Assembly (NCBI GenBank): GCA_902628965.1
Contig: CACOPB010000002.1
Coordinates: forward strand, 124,001 to 188,000
Source: an uncultured Pelagibacteraceae bacterium
GTDB lineage: Bacteria; Pseudomonadota; Alphaproteobacteria; Pelagibacterales; Pelagibacteraceae
Length of the DNA stretch: 64,000 bases
Direction: 5' to 3'
Shown here: positions 20,237 through 28,574 of the stretch, piece by piece
Layout: every line of letters begins with the position of its first letter
Numbering within the stretch: the first letter of the stretch is position 1
Translations under genes and position numbers: made by a program
The notes under the pieces: generated by a model
What the model was told of the DNA's origin: nothing
The model's input: only the letters and a program-made list of their open reading frames with translations
Database searches by the model: none

Positions 20237-21074
20237 TTAAATTTATTTCTTCATTAATTAAATTATGATCATGATTAATATTATCATCGTTTCCAGTTAA
20301 AAGTGATAATTTAATTAAGTCAAAAATAGATAAAAAAGTTTCAATAATTTTTTCAATATTTGAAACATAAATTTTTCCAGACTTTTTATAATTTTCTATG
20401 TTTTTTTTATTTAGAATTTTATATCCTATTTTTCTATAAACCCTTCTTGCAACTAAAATAGAAAATCGGAAAATTAATGGTATTTCTTTTATTGAGTAAA
20501 AAGAGTTTTCATAAAACTGTTCTGAAAGCTTGACTGTGGTCTTGATTTCATCAAAATTTTCACTGATGTAAAATCTATTATTTTTTTTATCCTCAATAAC
20601 ATCTCTAGATATATTCGTTAGTTGCATAGCAATCCCAAGATCTATGGCTGATTTTAAAGATTGTTCTTTGTGAACATTCAATATTTTAGCCATCATCAAT
20701 CCAACTGTGCCAGCTACTCTATAAGAATATATTAATAATTCTTTTTTTGAATTAAGTTTAACATTTTCCTTTATATCAGAATTAATACCCTCAAATAAAT
20801 CGTCAACAATTTTAGTGGAAATACTAAATTCATTAATAAGATCCCACATGTTTTTAATGACTGGATCATCATAATTTTTATTGATAAAATTATTTTTAAA
20901 TTTAATAAAATTATTTTTTTTTACTTCAATCTTGTTTTCATCATCAGCAATATTATCTGCTTCTCTACAAAAATCATAAAGAGCAGAGCATTTTTTATAT
21001 GTTTTTTCAGGTAAGAAAAAACCTGCCCAGTTGAAAGATTTTCCGTAAATAGATAAATAATTCTTTGTTAACAT
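20223..21074 (-). CDS. crtB: Phytoene synthase
   Basis: CrtB condenses two geranylgeranyl diphosphates into phytoene. The 283-residue protein has both Asp-rich substrate-binding motifs: DFCREADNIADDE (about residues 34-46) and NISRDVIEDKKNNRFYI near residue 158. The N-terminal SFNWAGFFLP and RVAGTVGLMM segments are also typical. It overlaps crtI by one base and crtY by 14 bases, so translation is likely coupled along the cluster. Confidence 0.95.
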   Translation of the reverse strand: MLTKNYLSIYGKSFNWAGFFLPEKTYKKCSALYDFCREADNIADDENKIEVKKNNFIKFKNNFINKNYDDPVIKNMWDLINEFSISTKIVDDLFEGINSDIKENVKLNSKKELLIYSYRVAGTVGLMMAKILNVHKEQSLKSAIDLGIAMQLTNISRDVIEDKKNNRFYISENFDEIKTTVKLSEQFYENSFYSIKEIPLIFRFSILVARRVYRKIGYKILNKKNIENYKKSGKIYVSNIEKIIETFLSIFDLIKLSLLTGNDDNINHDHNLINEEINLNERI

Positions 21075-22534
21075 TAAAATAATTTATCTAAAACTTTTGC
21101 TGAAGAGAGAACACCTGGAACTCCAGCACCTGGATGTGTACCCGCACCAACAAAGTACAAACCGTCATATACTTCTGATTTATTATGAAATCTAAAATAT
21201 GCGGATTGTGTAAATTTAGGTTGAATTGAAAACCCTGATCCAAATTTTGTATTTAATTCTTTTTCAAAGTAGTCTGGTGTTAGATAAAAATCTTCAACTA
21301 TATTTTTTTTAAGATCTGGCATTAAGTCTTTTTCTATTTTTTCAATTACAAGATTTTTCATTTTTTCACCCTCGGTTTTCCAATTTATTTTTGATTGATT
21401 GTTAGGAACAGGCACTAAAACATAAAAACAATCATTTCCTTCCGGAGCCATAGTTTTATCAGTTGCTGTGGGTCTGTGAAGATAATAACTTATATCATTA
21501 TTTAATTTTTTCTTATCAAATATATCATCAAGATGTTCCTTGTATTTGTTTCCAAACTTTATTGTATGATGTTCAACATTCTCATAAATTTTTTTTGTGC
21601 CAAAATAGTAAACAAATAAACCCATAGAATACTCCATTCGATTTTTTTTCCAATTAAACAACATGGAACTCCCTTTGTTTTTACTTAACATTTTCTCATA
21701 AAATGCTGGTGGATCTGCATTACAAACAACATTATCTGCATTAATTTCGTTTTCATTGTTTAATTTTACACCACTTATTTTATTATTTTTTGCAATAATT
21801 TCTGTTACTTCACTGTTTTTTATTATTTCAATACCAACCTCATTCATTAACTTTTCAAAACCTTTAATTATATTTCCAGTTCCTCCTATTGAATAATGTA
21901 TTCCCCATTTTTTTTCTAAATAAAGAATTAAGCCATAAATAGAAGTAGTGGTAAAAGGATTTCCCCCAACAAGTAAAGGATGCATGCTAAGCATTCTTCT
22001 TAATTTTTCATTTTTAATATAAGATGAAACGAGTGAGTAAACTGATTTATAACTTTTAAGTTTTAAGAGAGCAGGCAATTGCTGTATCATTACAAAAGGT
22101 TTATTAAATGGCACATCTGCAAGTTCTAAAAAACCTTTATCAAATATTTTTTTTGTAAAATTAACTAATTTTTCATATCCATTTACATCTTCTTTGTTAA
22201 GCTTCTCAATTTGGCCTTTCATTTCTATTTCGTCGCCTGAATAATTAAACTTTGTCTTATCCTCAAAAATAAATTGGTACCAAATTTTAAGTGGTGTTAA
22301 TTCTATATAATTTTTTGGATCTTTATTGAATAACTCAAACAATTCATTAATTAAGTAGGGTGCGGTAATTACTGTTGGTCCAGCATCATATATAAATCCG
22401 TTTCTTTTAAAAACCCTTGCTCTACCACCCAGGTCTGGATGTTTTTCTATTAATTTTACTTTATGCCCTTTTGCTTTAAGTCTTAGTGCTGCTGCGATTC
22501 CACCAAATCCTGATCCAATGACTATAGAGTTCAT
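21074..22534 (-). CDS. crtI: Phytoene desaturase
   Basis: CrtI carries out the four desaturations from phytoene to lycopene. The 486-residue protein has the N-terminal FAD motif VIGSGFGGIAAALRL (residues 4-18), GGRARVFKRNGFIYDAGPTVI, and the C-terminal carotenoid-oxidoreductase signature FVGAGTHPGAGVPGV. The length is normal. It is the first gene of the retinal set and begins 39 bases after the atpF stop on the same strand, with no evident terminator between them. Confidence 0.96.
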   Translation of the reverse strand: MNSIVIGSGFGGIAAALRLKAKGHKVKLIEKHPDLGGRARVFKRNGFIYDAGPTVITAPYLINELFELFNKDPKNYIELTPLKIWYQFIFEDKTKFNYSGDEIEMKGQIEKLNKEDVNGYEKLVNFTKKIFDKGFLELADVPFNKPFVMIQQLPALLKLKSYKSVYSLVSSYIKNEKLRRMLSMHPLLVGGNPFTTTSIYGLILYLEKKWGIHYSIGGTGNIIKGFEKLMNEVGIEIIKNSEVTEIIAKNNKISGVKLNNENEINADNVVCNADPPAFYEKMLSKNKGSSMLFNWKKNRMEYSMGLFVYYFGTKKIYENVEHHTIKFGNKYKEHLDDIFDKKKLNNDISYYLHRPTATDKTMAPEGNDCFYVLVPVPNNQSKINWKTEGEKMKNLVIEKIEKDLMPDLKKNIVEDFYLTPDYFEKELNTKFGSGFSIQPKFTQSAYFRFHNKSEVYDGLYFVGAGTHPGAGVPGVLSSAKVLDKLF

Positions 22535-22573
22535 TTTAATAATTTATAGCTTTTTTGAAAAATTGTAAGTGTA

Positions 22574-23071
22574 TTATGAGTTAATTTTTTTTAACTCTTG
22601 TTTAGTTTCATCTAAATTTTTTTGGAACACAGCGTCTAATTTTGACTTGTCGACAGAGGTAGTTATTATTTTTTTAACTGAGTCCACGGCAATTTTAATT
22701 GATGCGTCCTTAATTTCTTTTAAAGCTGCCTCTTTCATCTGACTTATTTTATTTTCAGCTAAATTTTTTTTAATTTCTGATGATTTATGAAACTTATCAT
22801 TCATTTCAATTATCAATCTATCTGCATCTTTTTTGGCGTTCTCAAGAATTTCTTTGCTAACAGATGAAGCTGAATCTAATCTTTTTTGTGAGTTTTCTAA
22901 TAGTATTTTTGCTTCTGTTCTTAATTTTTCACTTTCATCAATCTCATTTTTTATATCAGATATTATTTTATTTAACATTGCAGAAACTTTTTGAGGTATC
23001 TTAAGGTAAACTAATGTTCCAAAAAAAATAATAAATGATACAGCTACCCAAAATGTTGCATCAATTGCCAT
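22574..23071 (-). CDS. atpF: ATP synthase F0 subunit b
   Basis: Subunit b is part of the peripheral stalk that holds F1 to the membrane sector. I chose the ATG at 23069-23071 (165 residues, MAIDATFWVAVSFIIFF...), because the membrane helix begins directly after it and a GGAG lies upstream; longer in-frame starts would sit inside atpF'. After the single helix (about residues 5-24) the rest is a long charged coiled coil. The gene overlaps the end of atpF' by 11 bases, the normal alphaproteobacterial arrangement. Confidence 0.92.
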   Translation of the reverse strand: MAIDATFWVAVSFIIFFGTLVYLKIPQKVSAMLNKIISDIKNEIDESEKLRTEAKILLENSQKRLDSASSVSKEILENAKKDADRLIIEMNDKFHKSSEIKKNLAENKISQMKEAALKEIKDASIKIAVDSVKKIITTSVDKSKLDAVFQKNLDETKQELKKINS

Positions 23072-23651
23072 AGTATTTATCTCCATTTCTTTTAGATAGA
23101 TCGTCAACAATTGCAGATATGCTACTATTATTTACTTCTGCTCCAATAAGTTTTTGTAATAACCCAGATGAAGTTTCAATAGCTATTTTATTTATTTTAT
23201 CTGGTGCATTCTTTCTTAGTGCATCTATTTCTTTTTCAGCCTCAGTAATTTCAGTATCAATTTGATTATCAAGAACTTCTCTTTTTGCACCAATATCTTT
23301 CAGCGCTTTTTCCCTTGCTTGATTAAAAATATTACTAGCTTCAAGTTTGCTTTTAGAAATAATTTCATCATATTCTTTTAGTTTAGCATCACTATCTTCT
23401 CTTTGTTTCTCAGCAGCCTCAATATTTTCTAATATTTGAGATTTTCTCGATTCTAAGTTGTCACTAATTTTCGGTAGTATTAGTTTAGATAAAACTAAAT
23501 ACATAATCCCAAAAGTAAGTATTAACCAAAAAATTTGAGAAACCCAAAACTCTGGATTTAATTGAGGCATACCTCCACTTTCAGCTGCAAAAGCTTCTTT
23601 AATAAAAAAGAAACTAAAAAATATTGACTGAAAATATATTTTTTTAACCAT
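23061..23651 (-). CDS. atpG: ATP synthase F0 subunit b'
   Basis: The b' subunit pairs with b in the peripheral stalk of alphaproteobacterial and photosynthetic ATP synthases. From the ATG at 23649-23651 it is 196 residues. It has an N-terminal hydrophobic leader resembling a cleavable signal peptide (ending EAFAAESGG, about residue 25), then a second hydrophobic segment, FWVSQIFWLILTFGIMYLVL (about 36-56), and a coiled-coil tail. An in-frame TTG at 23666 is a less likely start. It starts 4 bases after the atpE stop. The gene is called atpF' or atpG in different genomes. Confidence 0.88.
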   Translation of the reverse strand: MVKKIYFQSIFFSFFFIKEAFAAESGGMPQLNPEFWVSQIFWLILTFGIMYLVLSKLILPKISDNLESRKSQILENIEAAEKQREDSDAKLKEYDEIISKSKLEASNIFNQAREKALKDIGAKREVLDNQIDTEITEAEKEIDALRKNAPDKINKIAIETSSGLLQKLIGAEVNNSSISAIVDDLSKRNGDKYYGN

Positions 23652-23655
23652 TAAA

Positions 23656-23883
23656 TTAAAACGCAAAAAGAATGATTAATGCAACTACCAATCCAAATAA
23701 TCCTGTAGCTTCTGCAAGTGCAAAACCTAAAAGCAGGTTAGGAAATTGTTTTTGTGCTGCAGATGGATTTCTCATCGCACCAGACAAATAATTTCCAAAA
23801 ATTATTCCTATACCAACACCGGCTCCAGCTAAAGCAATTGCTGCTAAACCTGCTCCGATCATTTTTGCTGCTTCTAATTCCAT
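23656..23883 (-). CDS. atpE: ATP synthase F0 subunit c
   Basis: The 75-residue proteolipid forms the rotating c-ring. Two helices are joined by the conserved polar loop (RNPSAAQKQ, about residues 38-46). The ion-binding carboxylate is the Glu in LGFALAEATGLFG. The Gly-rich first helix (AGAGVGIGIIFG) and lack of the polar residues of Na+ c-rings indicate proton use, as expected in alphaproteobacteria. It has an exceptionally good Shine-Dalgarno sequence (AGGAGG, 23889-23894, 5 bases from the ATG), fitting the need for many copies per complex. Confidence 0.98.
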   Translation of the reverse strand: MELEAAKMIGAGLAAIALAGAGVGIGIIFGNYLSGAMRNPSAAQKQFPNLLLGFALAEATGLFGLVVALIILFAF

Positions 23884-23895
23884 TATATCCTCCTC
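23884..23895 (-). promoter_or_regulatory. Strong ribosome binding site of atpE
   Basis: On the minus strand GAGGAGG (23889-23895) lies 5 bases before the atpE ATG. It is the best Shine-Dalgarno match I noticed ahead of any gene in this window; most genes here have weak or no match. A strong site at this one gene fits the 10-15 c subunits needed per complex compared with single a and b subunits. Confidence 0.7.
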
Positions 23896-23900
23896 TGTTA

Positions 23901-24635
23901 TTAATGGTGTAAATTTAATGCATCATTTAAATAGATGCAGGTTAAGATTGCAAAAACATAAGCTTGAAGAAAAGCAACTAAGATCTCCAAACCTGTTAAC
24001 GCAACCGAAAAACTTAGTGGAAGCCATCCACCAACTATTCCAAGGCTAATTACAAAGCCCCCGAAAACTTTCATCATTGTATGACCAGCCATCATATTGG
24101 CAAATAATCTAACTGATAAACTTATAGGTCTACTCAAATAAGAAATAATTTCTATAATAACAATTAATGGGAGCAATACTGCAGGTACTCCACTTGGAAC
24201 AAATAATTTTAAATACCCAAATCCATGTTTTATAAACCCGATTACAGTCACCCCAATAAATATAAATGCTGCTAGCACAAATGTTACAATGATATGACTA
24301 GTTACAGTGAAAGTATAAGGTATCATTCCAAACATATTACAAAATAAAACAAACATGAATAGCGAAAATATAAATGCAAAGTATGGTTTTGCTTTTGATC
24401 CAGCTGTGTCGCTAATCATTTTGGATACAAAAGTGTAGCTAAGTTCTGCTAATAATTGGATTTTGTTTGGTAGAATTGAATTTTTTTTTGATCCTAAATT
24501 AAAGATTAACAAAATAGATATAGTACTTAAAATCATAAACAAACTTGAGTTTGTAAACGATATGTCGAATGCTCCAACTTTAATTTCTGGTCCAATTCTA
24601 TAAACGTCGAATTGAGACATAGGATTTGCTGCCAT
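23901..24635 (-). CDS. atpB: ATP synthase F0 subunit a
   Basis: Subunit a forms the proton half-channels against the c-ring. The 244-residue protein has five or six helices. It contains the essential Arg in LSVRLFANMMAGH (near residue 176), the SYLSRPISL segment before it, and a C-terminal LEILVAFLQAYVFAILTCIYLNDA. The start MAANPMSQF is typical of alphaproteobacteria. It lies between atpI and atpE with 9- and 17-base gaps. Confidence 0.97.
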   Translation of the reverse strand: MAANPMSQFDVYRIGPEIKVGAFDISFTNSSLFMILSTISILLIFNLGSKKNSILPNKIQLLAELSYTFVSKMISDTAGSKAKPYFAFIFSLFMFVLFCNMFGMIPYTFTVTSHIIVTFVLAAFIFIGVTVIGFIKHGFGYLKLFVPSGVPAVLLPLIVIIEIISYLSRPISLSVRLFANMMAGHTMMKVFGGFVISLGIVGGWLPLSFSVALTGLEILVAFLQAYVFAILTCIYLNDALNLHH

Positions 24636-24644
24636 AATACTTAT

Positions 24645-24920
24645 TTATTTTTGCATTTTTTTTGCAGATCTAATCACATTGGTTATTCCAGCAACTACAC
24701 CAACAAAAAAAAATATTAATATAAACCAGGGTTTAGTACCAAAGGTCTTGTCAAAAATAAACCCAATAATTGTCCCCACAGCCACGGCAGAAACAAGTTC
24801 TGTGCTCAATTTGAATGCAGTTCCTATAGGTGAAGGGTCATTCTTCTTATTGTAGAGATTTTTCTTTGAAATTTTGCTTTTTGCAATCTCTAAGCGAGTT
24901 TTGAAAGGGTCTTTTGGCAT
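24645..24920 (-). CDS. atpI: ATP synthase F0-associated protein AtpI (AtpZ/AtpI family)
   Basis: A 91-residue protein with a charged N-terminus and two membrane helices (about residues 40-60 and 66-84). The hairpin pattern (STELVSAVAVGTIIGFIFDKTFGTKPWFILIFFFVGVVAG) is typical of AtpI/AtpZ proteins that precede atpB. Reported roles include c-ring assembly and divalent cation transport. The gene begins 8 bases after smc on the same strand and is the first of the F0 operon. Confidence 0.85.
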   Translation of the reverse strand: MPKDPFKTRLEIAKSKISKKNLYNKKNDPSPIGTAFKLSTELVSAVAVGTIIGFIFDKTFGTKPWFILIFFFVGVVAGITNVIRSAKKMQK

Positions 24921-24928
24921 TTAAATAG

Positions 24929-27502
24929 TTAAGCAACCATACTCTCTGCTTTTTGTAAATCAACAGCCACGAGCTGACTAATTCCTTTTTGAGGCATCGT
25001 CACCCCATATAGTCTGTTCATTTTTGACATAGTTAAAGCATGATGAGTTACAATTATGAATTTTGTATTGGTTATTTTTATCAGTTCCTCAAGTAGACTA
25101 CAAAATCTTGTTACGTTAGCATCGTCAAGTGGTGCATCAACCTCATCTAATACACATATAGGCGAAGGGTTTGTTAAAAATACTGCAAAGATTAAAGAGA
25201 GGGCAGTCAATGCTTGTTCACCTCCAGATAACAAGGTTATAGATTGAAGTCTTTTTCCTGGAGGACTAACTAACATTTCTAAGCCTGCTTCAAGTGGATC
25301 ATCAGAGTCTACCAATTCTAGTTTGGCATTTCCACCATTGAAAAGTTTTGTATAAACTTCATTAAATTTTCTATTAACTTTTTCAAAAGCTTCAATCAAT
25401 CTTTCTCTTCCTTTTTGATTAAGTTCATTAATACTCTCTTTAAGTTTTACGATAGCGGTAACAAGATCAGCACGATCCTGTTCCATTTTTTTAATTTCTT
25501 CTTCATATTTACTTGTTTCTTCGTCTGCTTTTAAATTTACAGATCCTAATTTTTCTCTTTCTTGTTTTTTCTTATCCAAAGCATCTTCTTGATCAACTGG
25601 ATTTGGAAGTTCTTCCAATCCATTTAAATTTGAATTTTCTAAAATATTATTTTCATTCAAACTTAGCTCAGAACTAATTCTATCAAGCAGATCATTTTTT
25701 CTTTTTTGAAGACCTTCTATTGTAGCTCCTGAGCTTGCTTTTCTTTCTCTGATTTGAATTGATTGTTCTTGAATTTCATTTAATTGCGTTCTTAACATTT
25801 CAATCTTTTGATCCGTTTCATCTATAATCGCTTCATTATCAATTTTTTCTTTATCTGAAATTCTTAAATTTTCTGAAATTTGACCTTTTCTTTCTGCCTG
25901 TACTCTAGGTTGGTTTTCTAAATCACTTAATTGTTTTGATAATTTTTCTTTTCTTTGTGTTAGTTCATTAACCATTTTTTCTGAGTTAGTTAGTAAATTT
26001 TTCCAACTTTCAATTTCTGTTTCAATGGTTTTAATTCTTTCATTTCTTTTTAGAGACTCATTTTTAATTGATTGATTTTTACTATATGCATCCGCGTATT
26101 TTTCTTGAAGTAATTTAATATTTTCTGACTTTTCACTAACTCCTAATAATTCATTTCTAGATCTCTCATTTTTTAAATCATTTAAAAAACTATCTAGCTC
26201 CATATTACATCTATCTAGAAGTGTTATAGCTTGATTTATTTCATTACTGTCTATTAATTCTTTTACCCTTGATATTGTATTTTTAATATTTCTTATTGGA
26301 CCAACACTTATATTCACAGTTTCTTCTGCTAAACTGTTTACAACTTCATCAACAGCTTTTTGTTCATCTTTAAGTTTATTTTTTGCACTTTCTAACTCTT
26401 CATTAGATAATTTTTCTGTTTCAAAATATTTCGAGTCTGTCTCAATTAATTCAGTTTTTTCTTCTTTCAATCTTTTTTCATTTGAGTTAGCATCTATAAT
26501 TATACCTTTTTCTCTTGTGATATCATCATCAAGTGTTTGAATTGATTTTTTTATGCTTTCTATCTCATCTTGAATTCTTGTATTCTCCTCATCTAAACTT
26601 TGAAGTTCTAAATTAAGTCTTTGTATCCTTGATAAATTTTCTATATTTTTTTCTCTTAATGGATTTACTTTATCTGTAAAAGTTTTAATTGAATTTTCTA
26701 ATTCAGATATTTTGTTATTAAATCCTTCCACTTCTCCTTCTGCCTCTGCATTAATTTCATTTTCTATTCTAATTTCTTTGTCTATTTCTAATAATTTTAA
26801 ATAATATAAACCTGCTTCAATTTTTTTAATTTGATCTGAAATTAGTTTGTATTTTGTTGCTTCTTCAGCTTGTTTTTGAAGATTTGCTAATTGTTTTTCT
26901 TGTTGTCTTCTTAGTTCATCTGCTCTTTTTAAATTATTTTCGGCCGCACCCAATCTTAATTCAGCCTCGTGTCTTCTAACGTGTAAACCAGATATTCCTG
27001 CAGCTTCTTCTAAAATAGCTCTTCTATCTGTTGGTTTTGCAGTTACTAAAGCACCTATTCTTCCTTGACTAATCATAGATGGAGAGTGTGCACCAGTCGA
27101 AAGATCTGCAAAAAACATTTGTGCATCTCTTGCTCTTACTTCTTTATCATTAATATAAAATTTAGATCCTTTATCTTTTTCTATTTTTCTTCTAATTTGT
27201 ATTTGTTCCAATTCACGGTATTGGATGGGACCTTCTTTATCTTTGTTTTCAACTTCGATTAATACTTCTGCAATATTTTTTGATGCTTTATTGGATGTTC
27301 CTGAAAATATAACATCCTCCATACCAGATCCGCGCATACTTTTTGCCGAGGTCTCTCCCATTACCCATCTTAAAGACTCTACAATGTTTGATTTTCCACA
27401 GCCGTTGGGACCCACTATACCAGTAAGTCCATCTTCAATTAAGAAGTTAGTTTTGTCAGCAAAAGATTTAAATCCGTTTAATTGGATTTTTTTAAACTCC
27501 AT
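24929..27502 (-). CDS. smc: Chromosome segregation protein SMC (short form)
   Basis: SMC proteins organise chromosomes through a dimeric ring-forming ATPase. The N-terminal head has Walker A GPNGCGKSN (residues 31-39), the Q-loop and ISQGRIG (near 144). The C-terminal head has signature LLSGGEQAL (757-765) and Walker B CVLDEVDAPLD (783-793), with long coiled coils between. At 857 residues it is about 300 shorter than typical bacterial SMC (about 1150-1190). The place where the globular hinge should be (about residues 390-455) holds only a short, probably helical segment. Both ATPase halves look intact and no frameshift is seen. It precedes the ATP synthase genes. Confidence 0.93.
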   Translation of the reverse strand: MEFKKIQLNGFKSFADKTNFLIEDGLTGIVGPNGCGKSNIVESLRWVMGETSAKSMRGSGMEDVIFSGTSNKASKNIAEVLIEVENKDKEGPIQYRELEQIQIRRKIEKDKGSKFYINDKEVRARDAQMFFADLSTGAHSPSMISQGRIGALVTAKPTDRRAILEEAAGISGLHVRRHEAELRLGAAENNLKRADELRRQQEKQLANLQKQAEEATKYKLISDQIKKIEAGLYYLKLLEIDKEIRIENEINAEAEGEVEGFNNKISELENSIKTFTDKVNPLREKNIENLSRIQRLNLELQSLDEENTRIQDEIESIKKSIQTLDDDITREKGIIIDANSNEKRLKEEKTELIETDSKYFETEKLSNEELESAKNKLKDEQKAVDEVVNSLAEETVNISVGPIRNIKNTISRVKELIDSNEINQAITLLDRCNMELDSFLNDLKNERSRNELLGVSEKSENIKLLQEKYADAYSKNQSIKNESLKRNERIKTIETEIESWKNLLTNSEKMVNELTQRKEKLSKQLSDLENQPRVQAERKGQISENLRISDKEKIDNEAIIDETDQKIEMLRTQLNEIQEQSIQIRERKASSGATIEGLQKRKNDLLDRISSELSLNENNILENSNLNGLEELPNPVDQEDALDKKKQEREKLGSVNLKADEETSKYEEEIKKMEQDRADLVTAIVKLKESINELNQKGRERLIEAFEKVNRKFNEVYTKLFNGGNAKLELVDSDDPLEAGLEMLVSPPGKRLQSITLLSGGEQALTALSLIFAVFLTNPSPICVLDEVDAPLDDANVTRFCSLLEELIKITNTKFIIVTHHALTMSKMNRLYGVTMPQKGISQLVAVDLQKAESMVA

Positions 27503-27510
27503 GCACTAAC

Positions 27511-28089
27511 TTATATCAGTTTTTCAAGTGCTTTTTTTAAATTTTTATAATTGAGAGCTTTTTCAAATTTTTTATTGTTAATAATTATCGTAGGAGTTGC
27601 GTCCACTTTGAAGTTTTTAGCACCATCGACTCGATCGTTTAATACGAAATCCTCAATTTCCTGATTATTTATACAACTATCAAAATCAATACTAAATCCC
27701 TCACTTTTTAAAAATTTTTGAAGATTTTTATTTGCCTCTTGTATCGAACTTCCTTTGACCCATTTTTGTTGATTAGCGTATAAGCTTTCCAAGATATCTG
27801 AATTTCCATCATTTTTACATTGAGAAACTTTTGATGCATTAAGTGCCGCTAAATCCAATGGGAAATGTCTAAATTCAATTTTTGCGAGACCTGTATCAAG
27901 ATATTCTTTCTTAAGCTTAGGAAACACGTTTTTATGAAAATCTGCACAATGACTGCAAGTCATTGACTCAAAGGCAATTATCGAGATTTTGGCATCTATA
28001 TTTCCAACAACTATTCTTTTAATTTCTTTGGAATAGGTACTTGAGGAAGCACAAATAAAAACAAGGAATATAAAAAAAATTTTTTTCAT
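27511..28089 (-). CDS. DsbA-like periplasmic thiol oxidoreductase
   Basis: A 192-residue thioredoxin-fold protein with a signal peptide (MKKIFFIFLVFICASSSTYS, about residues 1-20) and a CxxC active site, Cys45-Ser-His-Cys48 (ESMTCSHCADFH). The cis-Pro loop is VDATPTIIIN near residue 171. These features match the DsbA/DsbC-like thioredoxin_4 group, which forms or isomerises disulfides in exported proteins. It overlaps the DUF721 gene by 4 bases and precedes smc by 8. Whether it acts as an oxidase or an isomerase cannot be told from sequence. Confidence 0.85.
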   Translation of the reverse strand: MKKIFFIFLVFICASSSTYSKEIKRIVVGNIDAKISIIAFESMTCSHCADFHKNVFPKLKKEYLDTGLAKIEFRHFPLDLAALNASKVSQCKNDGNSDILESLYANQQKWVKGSSIQEANKNLQKFLKSEGFSIDFDSCINNQEIEDFVLNDRVDGAKNFKVDATPTIIINNKKFEKALNYKNLKKALEKLI

Positions 28090-28574
28090 TTTTCTCTGAA
28101 AACTTTTGTTAATTCTATTAATGATTTTTTAATCTTATCGTTCTTAACATCATTAAGCCTTTTTTTATATTTATTAATTGACACATTTTTAGTATTTTTC
28201 TCATTCTCTAGAGATATTTTCTGGTGATCGTCAAAAGTTACTAATTTTATTTTTTCCACAACAGAATATCCAAAATAATTGTTCATATTATTGATAATAT
28301 CCCTCTTAGAATACTCCATGTCTACTTCGTGACCTCTTTTAACCATTACTATTAGAGTGCTAACTCCGAATCTATTGGAATTTTTGAATGTTTTTGGGTA
28401 GCAGACGTTAAAAAGTTCAACTCCTACTATGTATTTCCAGTTACTGAGAGTTTCTGAATAAATTTGACCTTTTTTATTAATAATTTTTTTAACATTTTTT
28501 GGCAAAGTGTCTTTAAAAGATCTTAGCCCTTGAATGGACTGGCTTCTCTGCTTAGTATTATTTTTAGATTGCAT
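28086..28574 (-). CDS. DUF721 family protein (DciA-like)
   Basis: A 162-residue basic protein with a DUF721 domain (about residues 20-115): NWKYIVGVELFNVCYPKTF, then a strand-rich part (STLIVMVKRGHEVDMEYSK) and YSVVEKIKLVTF. DUF721 includes DciA, which acts with the replicative helicase DnaB in bacteria that lack DnaC. The C-terminal 45 residues are Lys/Asn-rich and probably flexible. Its ATG (28572-28574) directly abuts the divergent mutY ATG (28575-28577), leaving no spacer. A DNA-replication role is inferred from the family, not seen here. Confidence 0.7.
   Translation of the reverse strand: MQSKNNTKQRSQSIQGLRSFKDTLPKNVKKIINKKGQIYSETLSNWKYIVGVELFNVCYPKTFKNSNRFGVSTLIVMVKRGHEVDMEYSKRDIINNMNNYFGYSVVEKIKLVTFDDHQKISLENEKNTKNVSINKYKKRLNDVKNDKIKKSLIELTKVFREK

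Noticed and set aside
24929..27502. Shortness of SMC as a frameshifted or deleted pseudogene
   Set aside because: The frame is open throughout, both ATPase halves and all motifs are intact, and coiled-coil heptads run to both heads, so a functional short form is more likely.
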